In this document: piece by piece, positions 1 through 11,497 of the stretch
Numbering within the stretch: the first letter of the stretch is position 1
How the letters are laid out: each line of letters opens with the position of its first letter
NCBI GenBank assembly: GCA_029204225.1
Contig: CM055093.1
Span: 19,144,041-19,208,040, forward strand
DNA length: 64,000 nucleotides
Direction: 5' to 3'
Origin: Diphasiastrum complanatum
Taxonomy: Eukaryota > Streptophyta > Lycopodiopsida > Lycopodiales > Lycopodiaceae
Translations under genes and position numbers: made by a program
The notes under the pieces: model-generated
Seen by the model: only the letters and a program-made list of their open reading frames with translations
What the model was told of the DNA's origin: nothing
The model's database searches: none

Positions 1-2
1 AG

Positions 3-1084
3 GGTCTCATTGTTCCTAGTCACAGCCCTTTTGGTGCCCCTATTCTCCTTGTTAGTAAGAAAGATGGTACTAAACGTCTTTGTATTGATTACCGTGCTTT
101 AAATAAGTTGACTATTTGTAATCAGTACCCTATTCCACACATGGATGACCTCTTTGACCAGCTCGGTACCTCTAAAATCTTTTCCAAGATAGACCTTCAT
201 TCTGGATATTACCAATTCAGGATGCACCCTTCTGATGAACATAAGACTGTTTTTCGTACTCATCTTGGTTTATACGAATTTCGTGTGCTTCCTTTTGGTG
301 TTACTAATGGCCCTCCTACGTTCCAGAATGTGATGAATAACGTCATGCGTCCGCTTCTTGGTCATTGTGTCTTGGTTTATTTTGATGATATTCTTATTTT
401 TAGTCAGTCTCTTGCTGAGAATATTTCCCATCTTTCATCTGTATTTCAGTTACTTGTACATCACCAGTTATTTGCTAAGTTGTCTAAATGTTCTTTTGTT
501 GTTTCTGAAATCGAGTTTCTTGGTTTTCTTGTTTGTAGTGGACACATTCGTCTGGACCCTCATAAGGTTCAAGCCATCCAGGATTGGCCTATACCAGCTG
601 ATATTCATCATGTTCATATGTTCCTTGGGTTAGCCACTCACCTTCGTCGTCTAGTTCCTCATTTTGCCACTATTGCAGCTCCTCTTCATGCACTTTTGAA
701 GAAGTCTAGTACTTTTCTTTGGACTTCTGATTGTCAGTCAGCATTTGATACTCTTCCTCGTGCTGTTGTTGATGCTGCCATTATGTGTTTATCACAATTT
801 GATCAGAAGTTTCTTGTTGAGACTGATGCTAGTAATGTTGGTTTGGGTGCTTTACTTCGCCAGTCACAATGTATTATTGCTTATGAGTCGCATCTTTGCT
901 CTTATGAGCAACATTATTCTGTGCATGAGAAAGAGCTTCTTGCTATTATCTATGCTCTTAAGAAGTGGCGTCATTATCTGTATCGAGTTCCATTTCACAT
1001 TATTACTGATCACCAATCTTTATGTTATCTGTTTTCTCAATGTGACCTTAGTGATCATCAATTTTGTTGGTTGCAATTTTTATA
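3..1084 (+). mobile_element. Ty3/gypsy reverse transcriptase and RNase H (decayed pol)
   Basis: An open frame enters from the left edge and reads through the RT palm and into RNase H. Visible motifs are the RT start (IDYRALNK), LPFG, the catalytic YFDD box near 378-389, and the RNase H opening ETDASNVGLGALL, with a later TDHQSL. The usual final part, with a GRANTATDALSHLP-like string, continues in frame after a stop at 1083-1085, so the polyprotein is broken there. The order RT, RNase H, integrase and the chromodomain-like end downstream point to a chromovirus-type gypsy element. The 5' LTR, gag and protease lie outside the window. Confidence 0.9.
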
Positions 1085-1085
1085 G

Positions 1086-2790
1086 TCTTTTAGTTTTTCC
1101 ATATTGTATCGTCTTGGTCGTGCTAACACTGCTACTGATGCATTATCTCATCTTCCAGCTTTGTTGAATACACTCGTTTCTACTATTCCTCCATAGTTTG
1201 ATGATCTACCTGCAACATACCTTACATGTTCTGATTTTTGTGATGTTTATAGTTCTGCCCCACCTGTTTTGTCCCGTCCTCATCAAGTTTACTCCATTGT
1301 TGACAACCGTCTTTATCGTTATGATTATCTTTGTATTCCTAGTTTACTTTACATTGGCTCTTACAGAAATAGAAGATGTTATGCGCAACATAAGACTCGG
1401 ACGAGAGAAAGCAAGGTTCCTATGTTGAGCATAGCCAATAGTTGCAAAATAGAAGAACTTCTTCTACTTACCATTGAAGATACTTCTTTTTTTTTTGGCT
1501 TATCTACGGTATCCGTTCCCAATTGTTTTCGGATGCTCATTCCTCTCCTATTGGGGGTCACTTTGGTTTTCAGAAGTCTTATGCTTGTCTCAAAGACCAT
1601 TTTTATTGGCCCTCTCTTCGATATGAGCTTGTTGTACTTATTCATGCATGCCCTTTTTGTCTTTGTAATAAGTACTCCCGTGCTACATCTGCTGGTTTGC
1701 TCCAGAGTTGGCCTATTCCTCATCGCCAGTGGAGTGATATATCTATGGACTTTATCCTTGGCCTTCCCCATACCCAGTGTGGCAACGATTCATGTATGGT
1801 AGGAGTTGACGAGTTCTCGAAACAGGCACATTTTATGCCAGTTTGCAGTACTATCACAGTAGAGCAGTGTGCACATTTGTTCCTATCAGAGAATTTTCGC
1901 CTGCATGGATTTCCTCGTACTATCCTTTCTGATCGGGATAGTAAGTTTACATCTATATTGTGGACAAAGCTTATGCATATATTGGATGTATAGCCTTTTA
2001 TGGATTCTGGTTATCATTCTACTTCTAATGGGCAGTCTGAGGTCCTTAACAAGATTCTTAAGGATTATTTACGCCATTTTGTTACTCCTTCAGGGAAGGA
2101 TTGGAATTAGCATTTATGTTTAGCAGAGTATAGGTATAATAGCTCTGTTGGTACCAGCACATGCGTCTCACCATTTTTATTATCTCATGGCTATGCACCT
2201 CTTTTACCTAGCATTCCTCTCCCTCCTGAGGATACACCTGTCACACTTGCATCTTTTCTATCAAGTGCTTGAGAGCCTATTACCTGGGCTAGTTCTCATT
2301 TACAACATGTTCAGCAGCGTTATCAGACCTTAATTGATCGTCACCGCTGCCATGTTGAGTTTCAACTTGGAGATATGGTTTATCTACGCCTACGGTTTGC
2401 ACGTTATCATTTTGTCCAGGGCCATGCTTCTACTGAGAAGCTTGAACCACATTATTATGGGCCTTCTCACATTTTGGAGGTTCTTAGTCCAGTTACATCA
2501 CTTACAGCTTCCTGCTTCCACACATGCCTGTGATGTATTCCATGTCAGTTTATTACGTGCTTCTATTGAGGATGATGCTCCTTGTGATGTTGAGTTTTCT
2601 ACTGCTCCAGAGTTAATTCCATTTTTACCTGCTGCTATATTACAAGCTCGTCTATACCATAGTCGACGCCGTCGACAGATTCAATTTTTGGTCTAGTGGG
2701 ATGGTCATCCTATTGAGGAGGCCACATGGGTGTCTTTTATCATACACCATCACTTGCGGATCAGGCTCGTGCTCTTGCTGCACTTGTTGA
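1086..2790 (+). mobile_element. Ty3/gypsy integrase with chromodomain-like tail (decayed pol)
   Basis: This continues the upstream pol in several frames. The zinc-binding HHCC module and start of the catalytic core read at 1523-1993 (GGHFGFQKSY, CPFC, MDFILGLP, ILSDRDSKF). The frame then breaks around 1990. The region 2334-2696 encodes the C-terminal domain with a DVFHVSLLR string. It is followed after a stop by a WDGHPIEEATW string, typical of the chromodomain that ends plant chromovirus integrases. Stops and frameshifts near 1990, 2120, 2330 and 2697 show that the copy is dead. It uses T-rich codons like the RT upstream, so both are one element. Confidence 0.85.
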
Positions 2791-3369
2791 TTCCTCTATA
2801 TCAAATGTTGTTCTAGTTGTTGATGCATCGGGGCTTGCTGCTACTTGATCCAGTTTCTTTTCGGCAGTTGAGTCTTTTTCTTTTGTGCCAGGGAGAGTTA
2901 TGATTAGGCTCATTACATTCGCCGAGTCCATTCACATTTACTTTACTTTATGTATAAGCAGGCCTTGGGCCCTTTTTTATTCATTAGTGACACTTAGACT
3001 ATATGGTTGGCCTTTGGCCTTATTATTCATTATTAGGCCATTTGGACATATTACTGGAGAGTGGGGGCCTTCTTGGAGGGCGCACTATTTTCCCTCCCAG
3101 TTGGGCCCTAGCCACTGGAAGCTTCCTTTTAGGGCTTCCTCTTGGCTATAAGTAAGAAAACTGTGTCATTTGTTATTCAGTTGATGATATTGATCTCTCT
3201 CTTTAGCCTCCTTAATCCCTCTCTTTCCTGCTTCCTAGGGTTAAGTCTTGCTTATGTGCTGCTTTCATAGCTTAAGTCTTGCTTATGTGATGCTTGTGAA
3301 GAATTGAAAAAGATTATCTATGTTAGATATAGGGGTCTTATGTTTTTTATATCAAGCATCTAGGTGTAG
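2791..3369 (+). other. Probable gypsy 3' untranslated region and LTR remnant, no gene
   Basis: No coding signal was found. This stretch follows directly after the integrase tail and contains a purine-rich block (around 3054-3080) and pyrimidine-rich runs, as expected for a polypurine tract and 3' LTR. No clear TG..CA boundaries or second copy could be found, so LTR limits are not proposed. Confidence 0.4.
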
Positions 3370-4028
3370 GATATTGATAGGACCGAATTTGGCATAGATG
3401 GCAAATTACCCATTTTCACTTGTAATGCCACTATTTAGCCAAAATAGGGTAAGAGGCTAAACTCGTGCCAATTAGAGTGTAGACAAGTGTAATACTTTTG
3501 TTTGATGAAATTTAAGAGGTCCAATAGGATTTAGAGGTGGAACCTTGAGGGGTCCAATAGAATTTGAGGTTTGCTTGAAAATGGTCCAATAGAATTTAGA
3601 GGTGAATGGATCAATGGTCCAATAGGATTAAGAGGTGGCAAAAGTGTGGTCCAATCATAGCTAAGCATAGTGGTAGCTCGTGGATCTACTAGTATCATTG
3701 TACTTCTCATTTGGGTCTAATTGATTTTGAGATTGAGTGGATTTTGTGAGTAATTGGTTTTCTAGCTTTCTCTCTCTACCCGAGAGCTCATGATGATTTT
3801 CTCTCTCTACCCAAGGAGAGCAGCTTGTTTTTACTTAGATTATTTTTGGAACACTTCCCACACGTGTGAGTTAGAGTCGGAAGTGATTGAATGCATGTAG
3901 TAGTGTGTTTTTGCCATACAATCAAAGATAGATCTTGAATCTCAATCTAGTCTTGATCTTGGTGCATCTACACACCTTAGGAGATCACAAGTACATGTTG
4001 TGGACAGTCCACACGTGTGAAATCAACA
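3370..4028 (+). mobile_element. Ty1/copia 5' LTR
   Basis: The right edge is firm: the sequence ends in AACA at 4028 and is followed at once by a primer-binding site matching the initiator-Met tRNA type. The left edge is approximate (around 3370). The U3 part carries five GGTCCAAT repeats spaced 32-33 bp apart. The 3' half carries two CACACGTGTG palindromes at 3859-3868 and 4010-4019. This LTR opens a plus-strand copia copy whose leader and first gag codons follow. Confidence 0.7.
3518..3655 (+). promoter_or_regulatory. Phased CCAAT-box repeats in copia U3
   Basis: Five copies of GGTCCAAT lie with CCAAT cores at 3521, 3554, 3586, 3619 and 3651. Most are followed by AGRATTTAGAGGTG-like sequence. 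The spacing alternates 33, 32, 33, 32 bp, about three helical turns. The position in U3, upstream of the transcribed part, fits an enhancer-like repeat. Binding by a NF-Y type factor is an inference. Confidence 0.6.
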
Positions 4029-4776
4029 TGGTATCAAAGCCTACCTAGGGTTACCATGCATTTTGATCCATTTAAGTGAAAACTTTTCATCAATCTTGAG
4101 CTAGAAATTGTCAAGATCCATTTTCCTAGCTATCTTGTCTAATTTTGGATCAAAAGAGATCAATAGGGCATTGATTGGGTCTGACCTGGTACTGTACGGA
4201 ATCAGGTGCTCAGACACGTGTGAGGAACATCCAATTTCAGATTGATAGTTCTCTCTCATGCTTGATCCATTTATCTTGCTTGATAGCTTGTTTTGAAGCT
4301 ATTTTTGTCTAGTTTATGATGCAATCAGTTTCATTCCATTTGGTTCAGAAGATATAAGCTTTTGAAGAGAGTTAGGTAGGGCACCTAGACTTGGGTGGAC
4401 ACATTTGGTTTGGTCGAGAGATTGCCTGTTAGATCTCTGTTCACAGTTGTATGGTTACCAATCTCATCTATAAGTGATCTAGACATTGTTTTGAGATCAT
4501 AGCCAATTTGTTTCGTGCAATATCATTGAGGTTGAGTCAAATTTGGTTACTTAGTGTATTTCACACGTGCTAAGAGTAAATGATCCTAACTTTTTATATA
4601 GTCCATAATTTGATGTGAAATAGATCTTGTTTTAGAGAGATTTGAGTAGCTAGTGAGAATCAATTCACAAATAGTTTCAAGATCTTTCATAGGAGGAGAT
4701 AGTACTTCATTATTGGATGCTATTGAGAGTGTGTAGCAACATTTATTGTTCATCATTTGAGTTTTTTTCACTTCAA
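4029..4776 (+). mobile_element. Copia primer-binding site and 5' leader
   Basis: TGGTATCAAAGC at 4029-4040 matches the copia primer-binding site complementary to initiator tRNA-Met, with one change. The roughly 740-bp leader that follows has no gene. It shares blocks with 30713-31265, including the string around TACTGTACGGAAT and the string around TAGGGCACCTAG. A further CACGTGTGAG occurs at 4215. Confidence 0.75.
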
Positions 4777-4890
4777 ATGGCTTCAATGAGTTCATCTTTG
4801 TTGGAACCAAGTGAAAGATTGTCCACTTCAAACTATTCAATTTGGAAGATGAGGATGGAGTCCATCTTGCACTTGATCTTGATTTTGAAG
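4777..4890 (+). mobile_element. Copia gag N-terminus, truncated
   Basis: The frame starts at ATG 4777 and reads [15 protein letters not shown], then [13 protein letters not shown], the usual copia gag opening (compare the gag at 56894). After about 38 codons the sequence changes into a GAA-rich stretch and then into a copia RT on the other strand. Everything 3' of gag codon 35-40 has been lost or replaced. Confidence 0.8.
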
Positions 4891-5464
4891 AAGAAGAAGA
4901 AGAAGATCGAGATTGAATAGGAGAAAATGTCTTTGTATAATCAATGCCATACCTCTGTGAGAAGCCTTTTGCAACTAGCCTGGCTTCGTATCTTAGTACA
5001 TTCTCGTCTGGTCCGTACTTGTGCTTGTAGACCCACTTACACTTGATAGTCTTTTTGTCGGCTGGTAGTGGCTCGAGAGTCCACACTTCATTCTGCTTCA
5101 TGGAGCTCATTTCGTCCACCATGGCCTTGACATGTCTGGACTGTTGATAGCTTCTTCATAAGTTTGTGGTTCACCCCCGAATCCATAGAATTCTCCTTGG
5201 GTAGAAGATGAGCTGTCAGGTATATATATGACCGGTTCTCTTATTTGTCTGGCAGATCTCCTTGGAGATAATACAACTTCAACAACTACTTTGCCTTTGT
5301 CTCGTCTGCCAACAGCAAGACCTTGGTGTATCGCCGGTGTGATGGGTACTCCCGATATGTTGGTCTTCTTGTCATCAACTATCGTTCAGTCCATCTAGAA
5401 TTTAAACATGTGTATCTAGATGCTCAAGGTCTACTCCCTCTGTCAATGTGGGCAGGTCATAGTA
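4891..5464 (-). mobile_element. Copia RT N-terminus and integrase-RT linker, minus strand
   Basis: Reading right to left, the linker ends in a [11 protein letters not shown] string and leads into the RT start: [53 protein letters not shown]. The frame stops making sense at about 4910, where it joins the plus-strand gag fragment. The catalytic YVDD region is absent. One frameshift separates the linker from the RT start near 5122. Confidence 0.85.
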
Positions 5465-6290
5465 CTATCTGGTGAGAATCTCGTAGTTGATCGGATCTTC
5501 TTCAGCCATTGTTCTTTTGTCATCAAATCTGACGTCTCTTACAGTCTTCACTTCACTAGTTTGAGACATGTATACTCTGTAATATGCAAAATGTATATCA
5601 TGGCCAACCAAGAATCTTTGTTCCACTTTTTTGTCCAACTTCTTCTTCTTCTTATCTAGTATGCGTGCATATGCTACACATATGAAGATTCGAGCATGAG
5701 CCAGATTTGGCTTGCTTCTCCACCACACCTCATGTGGGGTAGTGTGAGCAATGCTTGACTTGCCTATCCTGTTCTGCAGGTAGGCTGCTGTAGCTACTAC
5801 CTTAGCCCATAGCGATCTCGATGCCTTTGAGTAGGCCATCATGGACCTTGTAACTTCCATGAGAGTTCTGTTCTTCCTCTCTGCTACACCATTATGATGT
5901 GGTGTATAGGCTATTGTCTTTTTGTGAAGGATGCCTCGACTTTTACAAAAGTTGGTAAAATAGTTGGAGATGTATTCTCCTCCTCTGTCAGTCCTGATAT
6001 GCTTGACTTTCCTTTCTGTCCACTTCTCAACCCAGTTCACATATTTTCTAAACTTGTCAAGAGCTTCAGATTTGTTGTGGATGAAGTACACTACAACAAA
6101 CTTACTATAATCATCAATAAAGGTGATATTGTATCTTGATCCTCTGATAGATACTACGTCAAAGCATCCGCAAATTTGTAAGTGTATCAGCTCCAGAAGT
6201 TCCGTCACTCTGAAGGAATCTTTCATGAAAGTGTAGAAAACTTCAACAGACAAGTCTCAGTTCTACCAACAAAGTGCACAATACTCAAAT
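5465..6290 (-). mobile_element. Copia integrase, minus strand
   Basis: This is a long, nearly intact frame. The catalytic triad is visible as D in FIDDYSKF, D in RTDRGGEY and E in NGVAERKNRT. It is followed by the conserved TPHEVWWRSKPN and FLVG strings. It is the upstream neighbour of the minus-strand RT at 4891-5464, so both belong to one reversed copia copy. The GAG-pre-integrase zinc-binding part is mostly missing at the right edge. Gag and protease are absent. Confidence 0.9.
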
Positions 6291-6684
6291 TGACAAAGGT
6301 TAAGAAACTCAAAGCTCAAACAGTTTGCGAAACACGAACTCGAACAATTTGCGAAATTGAGCATCTTGAAACACGAACTCGAACAATTTGCGAAATTGAA
6401 AAGCTTGAACACGAAACTCGAACAAATAAGTGAAACTGTCACGAATAATTTCTAGTTCAAACTTGAAGCTCAAAGTTCAAAATTACCACGAACTCAAAAT
6501 ATTTGCGAATTTATCTCAAAAGATCAAGAAGACTATCACGAAGCATAAACTGTCAAAGATACTGTCACGAACAAAATATTGTCGCAAATATTTCAAGAAC
6601 AGCAAATCTGTCATGAACAGAGAATCATTCAAAAATCTGTCGCGAATCTTGCGAGAATCTTTTGACTCTGAGAAATCAAAACGT
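6291..6684. repeat. A-rich spacer with short tandem repeat
   Basis: No gene is seen. A 30-bp block beginning AACACGAACTCGAACAAT is present at 6331-6360 and again at 6370-6399, with a partial third copy to about 6425. Related CACGAA strings continue to about 6600. It lies between the reversed copia integrase and the next copia LTR. Confidence 0.6.
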
Positions 6685-7108
6685 TGTTGAATATCAACCG
6701 TCAAAACGATTGGATTCTGTTACAGAAGGAAAAAGGCCAAAGGACTTATTCTGTAACAATACAAATACATGTGCACTTAGTACTCTTTGTAAAAGAGATA
6801 CCACAAGGTAGCAAGAAAAATGTATATTGATTCAGACTCAGAATTATAAAATTCACTTACTGATCAAAGTTTCAGTCGTTTATCTGATTATCTAATTGTC
6901 TATCACATTCACGTATATATTTCCAATTTTTGCACCCATATTTCTGCATGCATAATCATAATCTTAAAAAGTACTCTATTAGTACATAGATAAGATTCAG
7001 GTATGATTAAAAACGCTGATATTGGTGTGATTTATTCAACTTCTAATCATGTTCTCTAAGGAAGAATTTGTAGAACCTTTCTAACAGTTTCGCAGAACCT
7101 TTCCAACA
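6685..7108 (+). mobile_element. Copia 5' LTR (424 bp)
   Basis: The segment begins TGTTG and ends CAACA, a perfect 5-bp terminal inverted repeat. It is followed one base later by a primer-binding-site-like TGGTATTAGAGTA at 7110. It heads the plus-strand copia coding region at 7191-10085. Confidence 0.75.
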
Positions 7109-7190
7109 GTGGTATTAGAGTAGATATAGTGATATACAGTGAAATTAGATAGCCTTATATCCATCAATAACCAAATTGAAAGATTGAAAG

Positions 7191-7920
7191 ATGTCTTTGA
7201 TCAGCAACATTCAGTCTAAGATCAGTACGATCTTGGATGCAGAAGGTTCGAACTATTTAGTCTGGAAGTTAAAAACTTCACTCGTACTAAAGGGCAAAGG
7301 TCTATGGCAATGGGTAGAACCATTAGAAGATAAGCCAATTGCTCTTGTCAAGGAACTTCGTGAATGGATGGAGAAAAATGACAAAGCTATAGCAATTATT
7401 GCATCTTCAGTGCATGACAACATAATGCTAGATCTTTTATCGACTTCAAATGCGAAAGGATTGTGGGAAGAACTACGAACCAAGAATGATACTCGATCTC
7501 AAAATCAGGTCATGTTCTTGGAGGACCAATTGACTACCTACAATGGGACGACAAAGACCTGACCACATTTATACGAAAGATAAAGGATTTGTTTATTTCT
7601 TTGTAGAATTTCGGCACCAAAAATGCGATCTCAAAGGAAAAGTAGCTTAGCTATTTTCTTCGTGCCCTACCATTCCACACAAATCGATAAAAAAAAGATT
7701 CGACAATGACACTTCAAAAAGCGATAGATGGAGTCAAAGAGGAAGTAGAAGCACGCGAACACTATGATGACAATGGTGATTCCAAAAAAATCTCTTTTCA
7801 CCTAGAAGAATAAATCTTCAAAGAAGTTTAAGTCTAAGAGGGAGTCATCTAAGAAGAATGAAAATCGTTCAGACGAATCAAAGACAAATGATCGACAATC
7901 TGGAACAGCAGAAAAATTCT
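7191..7920 (+). mobile_element. Copia gag
   Basis: Gag starts at ATG 7191 (MSLISNIQSKISTILD, then SNYLVWKLKTSLVLKGK) and is open to 7562. It encodes the UBN2-type gag core, including LREWMEKNDKAIAIIASS and LLSTSNAKGLWEELR. After a stop at 7560-7562 it continues in other frames towards the zinc knuckle. It lies 83 bp after the primer-binding site of the LTR at 6685-7108. Frameshifts make it non-functional. Confidence 0.85.
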
Positions 7921-8330
7921 GGTGAAAAGAAGATCTGCAACAGATGTAGAAAATCAAGTCGTAATACAGAAGACAAGTGTTGGTTAATCCAAAGATTGAA
8001 TGTATTCATTGCCATAAACTGGGTCATGCAGCAGTAGACTGTTATCCGAATTCCAGAAACAAGAAGGAGCAGAATCGAAGCAAACCTTCATACTCAAACT
8101 ATGTCGAAGACATAGCAGAATGTTCTAGAGCAACAGAAGAGAGAACGACAAGAAACTCAGCAGCATATGTTTCTGAAGATTTATGTTGTTCATCAAATTC
8201 GCAAATTCGAGAAGTAGTTCTTGATTTGGGAGCCACCTCACATTTTGTTTCCTCAAAACAAACATTGTTTGAGTATAAGAAGATGAATTATTCAGAGATT
8301 TATTATACTTGGAGACAATTCTAAACATAT
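7921..8330 (+). mobile_element. Copia zinc knuckle and protease
   Basis: A CX2CX4HX4C knuckle reads CIHCHKLGHAAVDC near 7995. It is preceded by a degenerate Cys-rich block (ICNRCRKSS) and followed by a basic stretch. The protease follows with VLDLGATSHFVSSKQTLF, where the active-site DSG-type triplet has become DLG. The frame breaks at about 8320. Confidence 0.8.
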
Positions 8331-9110
8331 AGTCGATGAAACTGGTGTACTATGGCTAGACACGAATCAGAGTGAAAAGAAACTGGAGGAAATTCTCTAT
8401 GTTCCTACTCTTGATAAAGATCTTCTATCCGTAGCTAAGTTAGTTGACATAGGAATGTCAGTAACCTTTACAAGGAACTCTTGTAGATTGTTCGATGAAG
8501 ATTCTGATTGGTTGCCAAAGGCAATAGAAATGGTAATTTGTATCACTTGAGCATCCGAACTAGATTTGAACAAGCTAATCAAACTCAGGAATCAACAGAT
8601 ATTTTGTGGCACAACAAGAGACTATGTCACATGAACATGGATGCCCTGTACCAAGCCAACAAAAGTAAAAAAATTGAAGATCTTGGAGGTGAGTACATTT
8701 CCAATGAATTCAAAGCTTTCTGTACTGATCGAGGTATTATGCATACAAAACTAGCATCATACACACTCAACACAATGGAATAGCTGAATGAAGGAATCGT
8801 ACACTTATGGAAGCTACAAGGTGTATGATGGCTCATGCAAAAGCACTAAAGGAGTTATGGGCGGAAGCAGTAGCTACGTCAAAATTCTAAAATCAAGAAT
8901 GATGGACAAAACTCCTCATGAAGTATGGTGGAAGTCGAAGCCAAATTTGGCTCATGTTCGGACATTTGGATGTGCAGTTTATATGCACATACCAAACAAA
9001 TTGAGGAAGAAACTTGATGAAAAAGCAGAACAAGGTCTTTTGGTAGGATTTGAGTTGCATTCTTCATAGTTTACATACCCGAAACTGGAACAATAAAAGT
9101 TGTACGAGAT
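8331..9110 (+). mobile_element. Copia integrase with internal deletion
   Basis: The GAG-pre-integrase part (LWHNKRLCHMNMDALYQANK) runs at 8690 straight into GGEYISNEFKAFC, which is the second catalytic region. The segment holding the first catalytic Asp is therefore missing. The C-terminal part (KTPHEVWWKSKPNLAH, FGCAVYMHIPNK, GLLVGFE) reads at 8788-9069 in another frame. It is a decayed copy. Confidence 0.8.
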
Positions 9111-10085
9111 GTAAAATTCGATGAGTCAAAGTACATAGCAGACAGTGACTTAGTCGGCTATGAAATTCTCAAGTGTTATTATGAGTTACCATCTATAGAA
9201 GTAAATCAAGTAGATGATAAAGAAGAATTACCATCCGGACATTTCAAGAACTTGAAAGACTCAAAATACCATATCGAATTCAAGCAGAACAAGTCGAACC
9301 TGAAGATGTGTCTTTGAATTTGTGACCTATACAGACTGTGAGAAGGTCTGAAGGCAGCGCAAACCACCAATAAAGTCTGGCATATGGCTTCACTAACGAA
9401 CCTCAGACATTCAAAGAAGCTATTGACGGACCAAATAAAGATCATTGGATTCAACCAATGGAGGACGGAATGTCATCCATGTATAAAAACAATGTATGGA
9501 CACTTGCACCTGTATCTAATGGAAGGAAACCAGTCAAATGCAAGTGGATCTACAAGATCAAAATAGGCCTTGATGGAGAAAACATCAGATACAAAGCAAG
9601 GTTGGTGGCAAAAGGTTTTTCACAGAAATATGGGATTGACTACACTGATACATTCTCACCAGTAGTCGAACACACATCTATTTGCTTGTTATTCGCTTAT
9701 GCAGTGACTCATGATCTCAAAATCCATATAGTGGATGAGAAAACTGCTTTCTTGCATGCAGAATTAGAGGAGGACTTATTCATGGATCAACCACTTGGCT
9801 TTGTAAGCCAGGAATATCCAGAATATGGATGTCACATGAATAAAAGTATCTATGGTCTGAAATAGGTAGCAAGACAATGGTATAGAAAGAAGGACGAAGC
9901 ACTATGTTTTTTAGGCTTCAAACCTTTATTCGCTAAATCGAATGTCTATATCAAACATGTCAAAGATGAAATTATTATTCTAGCTATTTATGTTGACGAT
10001 ACTCTAATTTTCTTAAGAAAAGATGAGTTGATTTCAGATGTCAAATGAAATATTTCTGAAATATTCGAGATCGCTGACATATTCA
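9111..10085 (+). mobile_element. Copia linker and reverse transcriptase, truncated
   Basis: After the linker, RT begins with TFKEAIDGPNKDHW and continues in a shifted frame: [54 protein letters not shown]. The catalytic YVDD box is at 9989-10000. At about 10085 copia homology stops and a gypsy 3' region begins, so the RT C-terminus, RNase H and 3' LTR of this copy are missing here. Confidence 0.88.
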
Positions 10086-10530
10086 AAGCCTCTCGAAAGT
10101 GCTGACTGAGGCCTCCACAAAGGTGCGGGAGCTTCAAGCTGAAGCATCCCAACGGCTTGCCCCCATCCAGACGCAACTTACACTTTTGGAAGCAGAGAAC
10201 ACGTGCTTGGGGACGGAGGTTAAAGCCTTACAAGACAAGAAGCTCGTTTGGTTAGCTCAATCTGCACCGGACACAAGGCCGCTTTTCCAATCAGAGATGA
10301 ATCTTCTACGGTGTCAGGTGCAGATTTATAGCCAAACCCTCAATAGCTACCAGGCGGAGTTCAATAAGTATCGGGCAAGCACAACGCAAGAGCTCGTCCA
10401 GACCAAGCAAGCCCTCAAGGCATGCCAAAAATACATGGAAACGAAGGCCCAGCCCACCCCCGTGGTAATTCCACCGCCACCTAATTTTGATGCTGCACAA
10501 GCTAGTACTAGCCAAGATCAGAGCCAATAG
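10086..10530 (+). mobile_element. Coiled-coil accessory ORF of gypsy 3' region (copy A)
   Basis: An open frame of about 140 residues has heptad-like Leu/Ala-rich segments (TKVRELQAEASQRLAP, TLLEAENTCLGTEVKALQ, TQELVQTKQALKACQKYM). It then has a Pro-rich hinge and a Gln/Ser-rich end. It matches no enzyme domain I recognise. The Pro-rich hinge and what follows are repeated at 13613, so this is the front part of the accessory ORF that precedes the 11498 LTR. A coiled-coil oligomerisation role is inferred. Confidence 0.6.
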
Positions 10531-11451
10531 GTAGCAGGGGGATTTCAACCAGATCAAGGGTCCGAAGGCCAAGACCAAGGGCAGATAGATGCGGCCGCTG
10601 AGACATGAGACCAGAGCCAAGGCGCAACCACCAGCCAGGGCCAAGCAACATCTCTAGAGGGTCACGAACGATATCTGCCAGCCGGGCCTTCCGAAGACAG
10701 AAATCCGTGGAGGAGAACATCAATGAATTTTTATCCAAATATCCCCAAGATTCATCAAGAGGCGGCTGACAGATATCATTCTTAGCTCAGACCATCAAGG
10801 GAAAAGAACTGCAAGCCTTACTCGCCCTCCAACCACAACCGGAGTGGCGACAACAGTTATTTGAGAGAGACCCTGCAACCATCAGGGCTTACGTGACAAG
10901 TCCACAATAGTTACGGGTGAACGCACATTTCCTGCCATGTCCAAGAATATCCAAATGGACGGAATGCAGCACTCCTTTGGACCAGATCACACTCAACAAT
11001 TTCAACTGGCCAATCATCAAATCCGAATATGAGTGGACAACGGATGTAGATGCCAGAAGGGCTCTCTCCGCATTCGCCAGTCACTACATCAATTGCCCCG
11101 ATCCCACAGTCCACGCGACAGCCACTTACGCCTGGGACTTGAAATACTTAATGGGCATTGAAACAAAATGGGATGATTTCCTTCCCTCCAATATTTTTTG
11201 ATCCAAATAAGGCTCTCGCTTCCGACAAAGTCGAAGACCAGCTGCCAGTCGCTCGCGTATATTACCAAGCTGCATTCCTTGGAGATCCTTGGACGAAACG
11301 ACAAGCATGGGTGGATCAGGAATGGCTGACAGGAGTCCACAAGTCCTTCCACACGCCAAAGTACTCGAAGAAACTGGACCGTCTCAACTTCATGGAAGAC
11401 GTTACGGGATATCTCATCCACCAGAGGCAGTCCAAGAGAACGCTCTACTAA
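10531..11451 (+). mobile_element. Gypsy 3' accessory ORF, unknown function (copy A)
   Basis: A Gln/Gly-rich linker is followed by a conserved region: EWRQQLFERDPATIRAYVTS, NAHFLPC, STPLDQIT, NCPDPTV. After a one-base frameshift near 11190 come FDPNKALASDKV, AAFLGDPWT, AWVDQEWLTGVH, LNFMEDVTGYLIHQR. The stop is at 11449-11451, 46 bp before the LTR. The counterpart at 13613-14631 is about 70% identical by eye over the first block and higher over the second. No known domain was recognised. Its place after pol and before the 3' LTR matches the extra ORFs of Tat/Athila-type gypsy elements. Confidence 0.7.
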
Positions 11452-11497
11452 ACTGGCAGAGTGCCGAGGGACCGGCACTACTTCAGGCCATGGAACC

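Noticed and set aside
1379-1771. Minus-strand 130-codon frame opposite gypsy integrase
   Set aside because: It is antisense to the HHCC and core region read on the plus strand.
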